A stretch of 64,000 nt of DNA, from assembly GCA_001600455.1 (NCBI GenBank), contig BCKC01000001.1, positions 3,808,441-3,872,440 on the forward strand. The letters run 5' to 3'. Below are positions 12,004 through 22,366 of the stretch, piece by piece (position 1 is the first letter of the stretch; each line of letters starts with the position of its first letter). The notes beneath the pieces are model-generated. The model saw only the letters and a program-made list of their open reading frames with translations. It was not told the DNA's origin and ran no database searches. Both the position numbers and the translations under genes were made by a program. This DNA comes from Endocalyx cinctus (Eukaryota; Ascomycota; Sordariomycetes; Amphisphaeriales; Apiosporaceae).

Positions 12004-15000
12004 ATGGCTCCTCGAAAGAATGCGCAATCGACCGCGGCCGAGATTTCCCTTGTACATTTGAAGAATTGTCTTGTTAACCTCCCTTCGTCCCTTGTTAATC
12101 TCCTTGTAAATATCAACACCGTGAGTTTACCATTTTGTTAGTTCTAATTGTCTTTCTTCGTATACTCAACAATCTTAAAATTATTTAGCCCGCCCAAAAT
12201 GTCGTCGTCGAGCTCTGCTATCGAGTCCCCTCAGCCTCCGATGGCACTTCTAAGAGTACCAACCCAAATTCTCAAAAGTCTATATACGTTGGATGGACTG
12301 GCATGCCGAGTAAACGCAAAGTCGCCCCTATAGTCGACCGAGATGGTATCAATGGCTCGCGAGGTAGCGGAAGAGATCAAGAAGTATCTTCTGTCGAGGT
12401 CGATGCTACTCTAGCTGCCACTTTAGGTCTATCCGATGGCCAGAAGGTTATGGTTACCATACATATCGACCCTCCTCTAGCGCATACCGTTAATATAGAG
12501 CCTTTGACACCCGAAGATTGGGAGATCATCGAACTACACGCTACCTTCCTCGAACTCAATCTCCTCTCGCAAATCAGGGCATTACCAAATCCTACATTTA
12601 CACCTGGCCAAGATTTAGCTTCAAACAACCACCCTTTAACTTTACATTTGTCTCCTACATCAACTGCAAACATCAAGATTCTGTCATTGGACCCCTCTCC
12701 TGCTGCGGATGTTGCCTTTGTGAAACTCGCTCCCGATGCGGAAGTAATAGTTGCTCCTAAAACCCGTTCTAAGCCTTCCAAATCAAGCCGCGAAAGTCGT
12801 AGTGTGGGTGGGGCATCGAGGCGGAGTGGGAAAAGCTCGGCTAGTACCATCCGCCGGAAAAGCGGCCGCGAGGAGAAGAAACCTTCCTTATTCTTTAGAC
12901 TCATCGATAAAGAGTTTTGTGCCGAATGGTTTGACGAAATTGATACTTCAAACCAGGAACTCAGTGTATGGGTAGATAGAGATATCCTATATTCGAAAGA
13001 TTTCCGAGGTGTCAACTGGGTGTCCGTCACTATTGTGAAGCCAACCGGAATTTTGCCCCCGCTTGATCCTCAGCAAACGCAGCAAGACTCGACTAACGCC
13101 GAAGCGCCAAAATCCACAGAGAAAATTGTTGCTAAGCTCCAAGCATGGGATGACCCTCCGGATAGCCAGACCATCGCCTTGTCTACCCCGCTCTGCGCAG
13201 CCCTCGGATGTCAAGGTGCCGTTGGTGGTATCGCAAAAATTGAACCAGCTTCGACCCCGCTTGCACGGAGCACCGTCCAACGATTGAAAGTTTTCCCTTT
13301 TTCAACTCCAACTACCAACGCGACCGCTGGTTTGAGATTTGGAGGTGAATCAAAAGCAGAGAAGGAAGAAACTAGTAGAAAGATATCTCGCATCTATGGA
13401 GACAAAGCATCTACGAAAGGTCTGCTGCGAGGTCCTCTGACTGATGGAATGGTCTTGGGGACATACAATGGACTGGAAGTTCCTATGGGCTGGGAAGGTG
13501 GTATAGTGAAGATCGAAACCACTAATACCGACTCAAGCACATCTGACTCGTCCATATGGTGTCTGGCTTCGGAGCGCCCCATCCCCATTGAGGTACAAAC
13601 AGCGATTGCGCGGCCAAGCTGGCTGGATGAGGGAGAGGCAGATGAGGTCGTGTCAACAGATGATTCACCGCTTGTGGGCATCGACTCTCTTCTTACTGAC
13701 TTGAAGTCACATCTTTCACACATGGCGTCGGTCCTGCTCACCGGTGCATTAGGGTCCGGAAAGACGGTAGTTTCGCAGTCCATTGCTCGGAGCCTTCGTC
13801 AAGATTTTCTATTTCATACGACATATTTCTCGTGTCGGAAGCTTGTTAACGATGAGAGCAGGGTATCCACCATTAAAGATACTCTCAACCGCCTATTCAT
13901 GGGCGCTAGCTGGGGCGCAAGACTTGGTGGAAAGGCCATTGTTATTCTTGATGATCTTGATAAATTATGTCCTGTAGAGACAGAGCTGCAAGTAGGGAAC
14001 GACAATGGACGAAGCCGCCAACTTAGCGAGACTATCAGCTCGATGGTGCGCCAATACTGTGGGCGGGGTAGTGGCGTGGTACTTCTCGCAACCGCGCAAG
14101 GCAAAGATTCTCTCAATAATGTGATTATAGGAGGTCATGTTGTCCGCGAAATCATAGACCTCAAAGCTCCTGACAAAGAGGGTCGAAGAAGAGTTTTAGA
14201 GACCGTCGTTCGACAAAACACTGTAGCTCCCACGCCAGCGGTGGCTGACATTTCAGATGGGAGTAGGCCTACTACTGCCGATGGTAGCAAACCCGATGAC
14301 GATAATGGAACGTGGATGGACGGTGGAAGTGAACCGAGCCGGAGTAACTCGATCTCGAAGTCTAAGCCTAGCGAAGGCTTCTTATTAGACCCAGATCTTG
14401 ATTTCCTTGACCTTGCTGGAGAAACCGATGGATATATGCCTGGTGACCTGCTATTGCTCGTTTCACGAGCCAGAAATGAAGCTCTTATTCGCTCTGTCAG
14501 CGAAGCGCCATCGAACCAGAACATGGATATTGTTCAACTAAGTCGAGTGGATTTTGACAGTGCTCTGAAAGGTTTCACTCCAGCGTCACTCCGCAATGTA
14601 ACGCTGCAGACCTCAACAACGACCTTTGATTCGATTGGCGGCCTAAAAGAGACAAGGAAAATATTACTCGAAACTTTACAGTACCCTACCAAATACGCTC
14701 CCATTTTCGCACAATGCCCCCTAAGACTTCGTTCTGGTCTTTTATTGTATGGATTTCCCGGTTGTGGCAAGACACTTCTTGCAAGTGCAGTTGCAGGAGA
14801 ATGTGGCCTCAATTTTATATCCGTGAAAGGTCCTGAAATCTTGAATAAGTACATCGGAGCAAGCGAGAAGAGTGTCCGAGATCTCTTTGAGCGGGCTTCA
14901 GCTGCAAAGCCTTGCGTTCTCTTCTTCGATGAATTTGATTCAATCGCGCCAAAACGTGGACATGACTCTACCGGTGTGACCGATAGAGTAGTTAACCAGC

Positions 15001-15800
15001 TTCTGACACAGATGGATGGCGCAGAAGGTCTATCGGGTGTATATGTCTTGGCCGCAACCTCTCGACCAGATTTAATTGATCCTGCCCTGCTCCGACCCGG
15101 TCGTCTAGATAAGAGTCTTTTATGTGATTTCCCTAATATCGAAGACCGGGTCGATATTCTTCAAGCGCTTGGGAAGAAGGTCAAGCTCGGCGATGATATT
15201 GTCGTTTCCGAGGATAATCTAACAGAACTGGCAAGACGCACCGAGGGGTTCTCCGGGGCTGACCTCCAAGCCCTTATTTCAAACGCCCAGTTGGAGGCTA
15301 TACACGATGTTCTTAACGACCTTGAACTCCAACCGAATGGCAGCAAACGAGGTTCCAGCACTGAGAAAGAAAAATCAGCTACTATAGCGCGCGCTCGCAA
15401 CTTCATCCAGTTCCGCTACGGCACAGACGCTTCCCAAACCGAAGGCGGCGAGCCCGCTACGAAAGGCTACAATCGGTCAGCCGAGATTGCGGAGAACGCG
15501 GCAATCGCCGCCAAGCTGGCCCAAATTAAGCTGGCTAGAAAACGAGCAAGGCTGGGACAAAAAGGTTCATCGAACTCTGAAGATGCGCAAGATAACGACA
15601 GACCCGGTAGCAAGGATACGGATGTCCGCATCGGCTGGAAGCATTTAATGAAAGCGCTAGAGGGCACTAGAGCTAGTATAAGTGCCCAGGAAAGAAGTCG
15701 GCTCGAAAATATCTATCGAGAGTTCGTCGTTGGTCGCAGCGGAGACATGCGTGACGGACAAGGTAGCATGGAGATAGGTGGTCGGAGCAGTCTCATGTAA
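12004..15800 (+). CDS. PEX1: Peroxisomal AAA+ ATPase Pex1
   Basis: Two exons, 12004-12120 and 12189-15800, with a 68-base intron; the product is 1242 residues. The spliced N-terminus reads VNINTPAQNVVVELCYRVPS and then IYVGWTGMPSKRK, which matches the Pex1 N-terminal double-psi beta-barrel region. Two AAA modules follow. D1 has Walker A GALGSGKT at about residues 558-565. D2 has GFPGCGKT at about 894-901 and Walker B VLFFDEFDSIAPKRG with Asp/Glu at about 953-954. The second-region-of-homology segment LLTQMDGAEGLSGVYVLAAT and RPDLIDPALLRPGRLD are intact. Pex1 pairs with Pex6 on the peroxisome membrane to extract the ubiquitinated import receptor Pex5. An ATG at 12303 opens the long reading frame, but the upstream exon restores the conserved N-terminus. 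Confidence 0.97.
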
Positions 15801-18375
15801 GCTCTGGATGTGTCTAAAGTTATATATTAGAAAAGAAAAAAAAACAATGTGGATTATCCACTCTTAAAACAAATCTATATACGACCCGGAATGTCTCCGG
15901 GAAATACACCAATTTGAACACCGATAGACCCGTGATGAGGTTTCCCCATAAACAGCCTTACAGCTGCCATCAAACGTTGTACATAACAAATACACCAAGA
16001 CTACAAGACTACGTTATTATGAGGATATATAGAGATAGTGCGAATTAGCTCAGTCAGAGAACCATTGATGAATAATAGTTAATTTTGGCTTCCTGAAATA
16101 TTCTGTATGACTTCCTACAAAAGCATGATAGGAACTTAGAGGTGAAGCTAGAAAATGTGAAACAAATATGGGAAGAAATAATGACCACTTCTGTCGGTGG
16201 TGATATAGGTATCCGAACACATAAACATTTTCATCCGGGAGCTATAATTCTAAGTTTTTAGAGTTCATAGTTGCCTCATCTTTCTCTATATACATCTTTG
16301 AATTACAATCATGTAGCTCGTTATGTCAGCTCTATGTTCGTCGATCATAAGACTAGCGACAGGGACAACGGGTGACCATATACTAGCCATCTTGGAAGCA
16401 CATATCTAGACGATGTCGTCAAAAAACCTAACAAAGAGTAAAATACCTCTTCTTTCCCTGCTATCTGAATGCTATCTATGTCGTTGGAAATTCGCCTACT
16501 TATACCTTTTCGCTCCGACCCTAAATATGCACCATGTATTCCACTGTTACACGATGACTCTATCCCCAGAAATAACACCCTTCAGTTTAAAAGACTTAGG
16601 TGAAAGAGGCCAAAGAAATTACACTAGCTCAAGTCAGTCTGTGTACTTCCGAGGTCCCAGTTACGAACTTTCATAAAGTAACCCGTCTCTAACAAGCCCT
16701 TAAGAGTTTATACTGGTGGTACAGATCGCTGTTATATCATATCCCACCATCATACATATTTTACCTGCGTCAGAATTTTGGTACAAAGCAATCGTCCGGC
16801 GGATCTATAATGTCAAGTATACACTAACGTGACGAGATAAACTGTGCACATTATACATCTCGGCAATACACTAGCCAGTAGCGGTGGAGAATCTCTTGAT
16901 TCCGTGGCTTACCACTCTACTTATTATGAATGTGGGGTTATATTATTACATTTCGGACTCCTATTCACCGTAAGATCTATGATCATGGCACCTTATAAGC
17001 TGTAAACAACGAGTTTATGTTTTATACATTTAAACGAGATAGTTAACATATTTAGTGAAAAGTCACACCAAACAAGAAGAATAGGAATACAATACTACCT
17101 CAGATCACTTCTATGCTGCTTAAACTACGTAAACCCACCAATATCGTATACACCATGTTCCTAGCCTTACCAATAGAGGAGCATTGTACCTTGATACAGA
17201 CATGTTCACCTAGAAAACAGAGGTAGAAAGCTAGATAATTCTGAATAAACAATATATTCCCGGGTCTTTAATGATATTATCATAAATCCGAGATTCCTAG
17301 CATATACGTGATCAATACCAAGTTCCATTAGCTGATACATATTCTGACGACCTACGGATACTATTAATCCTACCTCGTAGTTTCTGTCATGTAATACCGG
17401 TGAGCAGATTGACCTCCATAAGCCTGGTCTACCAGTTTCATCAGAATAGTGGAAAAAACTAATAGTTTTCTCATATGTCCATTAAACACGAACAAATACA
17501 TACTTAAGTCCACGGGTATGCAATTACCAATATCAAATCGATTGTTGTTGTGTCTCGAGAATTGTGTACTCTACAGCTTTATAGAAGAGCTTGCAGGTGA
17601 ATGTTCCCCTATCTTGGAGCCTGAAACCCTTAAAAATACAGTAAAGTTACAGCGGGATAAGTGGGGTTAAGCACTAGCAGTGGACAAAGCCTTATGTCAC
17701 TGTGAAGTTGAAAACAAAGAATATTATTGGTTCACATATACTGGCCCGAGCGTAAACGTTAATCCTCTTTAGGCCTAGTGTGACATTTCAAGTGTACATT
17801 GCCATCCCAACTGAATGACATGTACAAGAACCTCAACTTGGAATCTTTCATCACCCACATTTTGATCTCAACAATAGCAACCTTCACAACATATCACAAT
17901 AACAACCCAAAGTTAATGATATTTCTCTCAAAATAACTCGATGCACGATATAACACATAAAACTCTCATATAATCCGTTTTCTCCTATTCAATTGACCGG
18001 TTGTGGCGCCTACAAATGAGGAATCCATCAAGCGCCCTCCGACAGAAGTACATCTCGAACCATTCCACCAACGCCTCATCTCTGTTCTTACATATATATA
18101 ATTAAAATTTCTCGTTGTACCTCCAGCTTCATCACCAGCTGAACACGCTTTACGTATGTCACTTCCTATTCTTTTCTTAATTTCCTTCCTGACTTGTTCA
18201 TCTTTCCTCCTATCGCCATATTCATTCCTACTTTTTAATCATCTACATTCATTTTCTTCCCTCTACGCACACTTACAAGTCTTTTCCGAGATTGTTTTCT
18301 TCATTTTAATATTCTGTGAACACTCTATTCTTTTTTTTTTCTTCTCTCCTCTCATTTTCCTATCATCACTACATA
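15801..18375. other. Long intergenic region without supported genes
   Basis: About 2.6 kb without a convincing coding region. Open frames at 16413-16676, 17449-17670 and on the minus strand at 16345-16578 are short, lack recognisable products and have no splice partners. The last 250 bases are strongly pyrimidine-rich and likely form the promoter and leader of the downstream kinase gene. Confidence 0.5.
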
Positions 18376-18672
18376 ATGACTTCTACGTACACGCTCCGTG
18401 TACCTCAGTTAACAGACGCCCAGCGGCTAGTCAACCCTGGAGGAAGGGGAGATCCTTATACCATCGCCCTCTCCAGGATTGATCCCCCCGGTTACAAGGA
18501 GGATATCTCCGTCTATAGGCGAGTGCTATGTGGACAGTTGTTTCGGGGACGCTTTGCTTTTTATTATGGCTATTGCTTTCACTTCGCTTTCTCCAGCCTC
18601 TGCTCTTCCACTTCGCTTCTTCAGTTTATATTCTTTATACACCCAGTCTCTAACGACCGACGGCGGTCATAA
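18376..18672 (+). other. Upstream reading frame in the kinase leader, possible first exon
   Basis: An ATG at 18376 opens a frame beginning MTSTYTLRVPQLTDAQRLV. Codon choice looks coding-like to about 18520 and then turns into low-grade sequence. The frame could be an upstream ORF in the kinase mRNA. It could also be a first coding exon: a donor GTGCTA at 18523 and an acceptor TAG ending at 18874, with a CTAAC branch-like site just before it, would join in phase with 25 open codons that run into the kinase ATG at 18950. The donor is weak, so this is only an alternative. Confidence 0.3.
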
Positions 18673-18949
18673 TTTTGCTGAATCCTATCCTAAACCTGCT
18701 TCCCAACCGCTATAATCCTCCCATCCTCTTCTACTCTTATATATCTGCCCAGTGTTTCTGCGATCTCAACGTGGTTTGTTTCTATTATCATTACATCGCA
18801 TTTGTCCTTTATTTATCTCCTATCATATATACTATCGTCTCTTCGAGAAAGGTCCTATACTAACTATCTGGTAGATACGAAGCCAAAGCCTCACGAGAGG
18901 AGGCAGAAGCGGCAGAAGCGGCAGCATCAGCAAACGCGCCCAACCCACT

Positions 18950-21412
18950 ATGGCGCATCTGTCGGTGTGGGGCCTCGGCGCTTCGGCGTCGAAGCAAAGA
19001 GCTCAAGAAGACGCTCAGAAAATGGCGGCCCTGGTCCAAGAGGAATGCGTCAGAGTCGGGAAGCCAAGCCCTCCTTATCAATTAACAGAATTAATTGGTA
19101 AGGGGAGCTTTGGCCGAGTCTATAAGGCCAATGACTTGAAGACGTCGCAAGTTGTTGCCGTCAAAATCATAGACGTCGACGAGCAGGATACCTTGGACCC
19201 GGGCCTGCAAGATACTTACAGCGAGTTCTTGAAGGAGATTAATGCCCTCCAACTTTTGCGAGAAGGAGGGGCGCAGAACATCAACGTCGTAATAGAGGCG
19301 TTACCAGTTGGCCAGACCATGTGGATGATTACCGAGTACTGCGCAGGTGGCAGTGTGGCTACTTTAATGAGGCCCACTGCCCCTGGCGGTCTGCAGGAGA
19401 AGTGGATAATACCAATTCTCAGAGAAGTCGCTGTCGCAATCTGGTGGGTGCACAAACAAGGAATCATTCACAGAGATATTAAGTGCGCCAACGTGCTTGT
19501 AACCGAGGACGGAGGCGTTCAATTATGCGATTTTGGCGTTGCCGGTGTCGTGGAAACCAAATTCGACAAAAGAACCACATTTATAGGCACATTACACTGG
19601 ATGGCGCCCGAATTATTCAATCAAAACAAGCAATACGGCACGGAAGTCGATATATGGGCATATGGCTCCATGGTATATGAAATCGCATCTGGCCTACCAC
19701 CGAACGCTAGAGCGAATGTGGGGATTCATCAATTTGGAAACTACCTCCGAGAGCATCTTCCCCGTCTTGTTGGCGACCAGTACTCAGAAAATCTCAAGAG
19801 TCTGGTTGCATTCTGTCTTGAAGACGATCCATCGAAAAGACCTACTATTGAACAAATCCAACAACATCCTTACATCTTTAACACCGCTCCGAAATATCCT
19901 ACATCCTCTCTCTCAAACCTCGTCAAAGCATATAAACTCTGGGAAGATCGTGGCGGAAGCAGAAAGTCTTTATTTGCCCCTGGTGGAGCACCACCCCGAG
20001 AAGATTTCGACTCGAGTTCTATGGTAGCGGATGAGTGGAATTTCTCTACAACCCTCGCTTTTGATCAGCAGATTCATAATGATCCCGATGGTAGATCAGA
20101 GGTAGAAGCGGTCCGCGATGTCTATGGCACTGCTGTCGATTTCCCGAGCGGATTTGGAGAAGACACCGCCAAACCTAAAGGAAAGCCGCGAAGACGACCC
20201 CCTCCCCAAGTTCTAGCTGCTATGAAGGCTCCGCTCGAGAAAGTGTTTGACCCGAATACGATGTCTAACTATGATGAAAACTCTCGCATGTATTATGGAC
20301 GTCCTCCGATGATGCCTCCTGCAACCGAGCCTCCCGTCTCTGATCTTCCTCTCCGAGATGATTCACTACACGCTACCCTCCGAGAGTCTTTAATTGACCT
20401 TGATGCCTCCCTTGACGTTGGTGATCTCGCGAGTTTTGGTGATATGGGAACGATCAAACCGCGACCTGGACCTCGTGATTCGATGGATAACAACTGGTCT
20501 TTCTCCGGAGCAGTGGAATCCTCACAGGCCAGAGCACCTTTAAGCGATCCGGCGGATCTGAACAATGGGCGTTATGGCCCAGATTGGTCTTGGCCTACCA
20601 GCATTCCTCCTGCCTCCGCCAACCCCGAGATGTCACATTTTGCCTTTAATGACGATTTTTCAGATCCTGATTTCGGTGCACGTCCAAGACTCATTCACCA
20701 GCAAACTGAACCTGCCGTACTCCCATCCCAAGGATATGATCTTCAAGTTCCTCGCCCAACAAACGATCGTATGTCCGTCACTAGTCTGATTGATCTTGAC
20801 ATGGGCCTAGTAGATCCGATGGAACAAGGCTATCCTGAGTACACCCGACCGTCAACATCACATTCAGATATTGGATCTATCTCTGGTTCGGAGATGGGCA
20901 CAACTGGACCTTTTGATCTCGAGCGCCACGCATCCGTCTACGTACCTCTACCCGTAACTATGCGAGAACCGTCTATATACGTATCCGATGATTCCGAATT
21001 TGCTCATCAGGTTTCCTCTTCTATATCTTCGACGCAGTCACAACCGGTCGCTAAGAGCGCTATTCCCGAAATGCCAGATGAAGAAGTTCAGAACGGAGGC
21101 TGGCATTCCGGACCAAACGGTCGACTTTCAGACGGATCCAGCACTCTCGTTAGCTCCGACGGACGAACTCCCTACGCATCTGGAGAAGGAATCGGGATGA
21201 CTCCCTCTATTATCGGTCCCAGCGTTATCCCTCTTCCACCCGTCGCACCCCCATCTTCTAATGTTATGGAGGCTACCGCATCTAGTGCTGAGGTTGCAGA
21301 TGAGATGAGACGACTCGTGGCTAGCTTGGGAGAACATCTAAATGTCATAGGCGAACAAGTCACCGAAATGGAGCCACGTCGTCGCTCTTCGCGTGTTTCG
21401 AGAGAAGAGTAG
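18950..21412 (+). CDS. Ste20/germinal-centre-family serine/threonine kinase (Sid1/MST-1-like)
   Basis: The product is 820 residues from the ATG at 18950. The N-terminal kinase domain covers about residues 43-310. Visible elements are the glycine loop IGKGSFGRVYKA (about 49-60), VAVK with the ATP-binding Lys about 72, catalytic loop HRDIKCANVL (HRD 174-176), DFG 194-196, and the activation segment GTLHWMAPE ending at 221. GTLHWMAPE and CAGGSVATLM point to the Ste20 superfamily, GCK group, near fungal Sid1/SepL or MST-1 kinases of the septation network. Which of these paralogues it is cannot be settled by eye. The C-terminal 500 residues are Ser/Pro-rich, probably disordered and regulatory. Its final 50 residues have a short helical stretch. 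An upstream exon may add residues to the N-terminus (see the feature at 18376). It is convergent with TEL2. Confidence 0.92.
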   Translation: MAHLSVWGLGASASKQRAQEDAQKMAALVQEECVRVGKPSPPYQLTELIGKGSFGRVYKANDLKTSQVVAVKIIDVDEQDTLDPGLQDTYSEFLKEINALQLLREGGAQNINVVIEALPVGQTMWMITEYCAGGSVATLMRPTAPGGLQEKWIIPILREVAVAIWWVHKQGIIHRDIKCANVLVTEDGGVQLCDFGVAGVVETKFDKRTTFIGTLHWMAPELFNQNKQYGTEVDIWAYGSMVYEIASGLPPNARANVGIHQFGNYLREHLPRLVGDQYSENLKSLVAFCLEDDPSKRPTIEQIQQHPYIFNTAPKYPTSSLSNLVKAYKLWEDRGGSRKSLFAPGGAPPREDFDSSSMVADEWNFSTTLAFDQQIHNDPDGRSEVEAVRDVYGTAVDFPSGFGEDTAKPKGKPRRRPPPQVLAAMKAPLEKVFDPNTMSNYDENSRMYYGRPPMMPPATEPPVSDLPLRDDSLHATLRESLIDLDASLDVGDLASFGDMGTIKPRPGPRDSMDNNWSFSGAVESSQARAPLSDPADLNNGRYGPDWSWPTSIPPASANPEMSHFAFNDDFSDPDFGARPRLIHQQTEPAVLPSQGYDLQVPRPTNDRMSVTSLIDLDMGLVDPMEQGYPEYTRPSTSHSDIGSISGSEMGTTGPFDLERHASVYVPLPVTMREPSIYVSDDSEFAHQVSSSISSTQSQPVAKSAIPEMPDEEVQNGGWHSGPNGRLSDGSSTLVSSDGRTPYASGEGIGMTPSIIGPSVIPLPPVAPPSSNVMEATASSAEVADEMRRLVASLGEHLNVIGEQVTEMEPRRRSSRVSREE

Positions 21413-21841
21413 CCTTGATACGAAACAGAAGAACTCGTATCCCTTAACCGAATACTGCGCCAGACTGTTTTGTTCCATCTCTTCTTTTGTCCGATAATTT
21501 TCCTTTCTTTTTCCTACCTCGCCTCTCGTATTTCTCCGTTTTATTGTCCTTTCGGTCTTCTATAATATCGCTCGCGGCACCTTTCTCTCGCAGGAGTTAA
21601 CTATTTCGGCTTCGGTACGGTTTACCTAGAAAAAGATATAAGTCGCGCTATTCGACTAGTCGTTTTTTCCCCAGAGTTTCGCGATTACCATCGTTCAGCA
21701 TTTTGACACGCTAGGAGTACCGGAAACAACGAACATGAACATAAACAGGAGTAACAAAGCATTTGATGATTCCACGAGGGCGCTATATCTTATCCCTCTC
21801 TCACTATCTCTCTCTACCACACACACACACACACACACACA

Positions 21842-21929
<88 letters not shown>

Positions 21930-22366
21930 CTCTCTACCCCTCTCTTCCTCACTCTCCGCTTTCGTTCTTATGCGTGCGCTTATATTACTATTACGATGCT
22001 GGTTTCATCGCAAGCAGATGCTTTCTCACGGGTTTCCACTTTTCCCATAACCAAGAGTGATATAGATGGAAATGGGATGTGCATGCGATGGATAACAAAA
22101 ACTAATTAATTGATTTAATGATACCAGGGGGGAAAGAAACCCAGAAATTGTTGCGTCGTTTTTCTTTTTTCGTCGGTTAGAAGGGACATGTCGAAATATA
22201 CTGTACTAGGAAGAAGAGAAAGATAATTGAAGAATCGAGAGAGTGATCATATGATCTCCATTAATTTTCAGACAAACCAATTTATGAATTTTATTTCCAC
22301 GATTGTGCCATGTTATGAATTTTCATTACTGAAGATTTAAATACTTCATAGAAACTCATAGTAGCA
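21413..22366. other. Intergenic between convergent kinase and TEL2, with microsatellite
   Basis: The 3' flanks of the two genes lie here. The only striking content is the dinucleotide repeat at 21818-21927. Reading frames through that repeat give Thr/His and Leu/Ser runs and are not genes. Confidence 0.7.
21818..21927. repeat. Compound microsatellite (CA)n then (CT)42
   Basis: A CA run of about 27 bases (21818-21844) passes directly into a CT run of 84 bases (21844-21927, 42 units) with no interruption. It is the longest simple repeat in the window. Such a pure run is expected to be highly length-variable. Confidence 0.98.

Noticed and set aside
16040..16110. tRNA-like D-arm (TAGCTCAGTCAGAGAACC)
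   Set aside because: No T-arm consensus, acceptor pairing or anticodon stem follows in a workable place.
21735..22109. Open frames across the CA/CT repeat
   Set aside because: They translate the simple repeat and have no other coding content.
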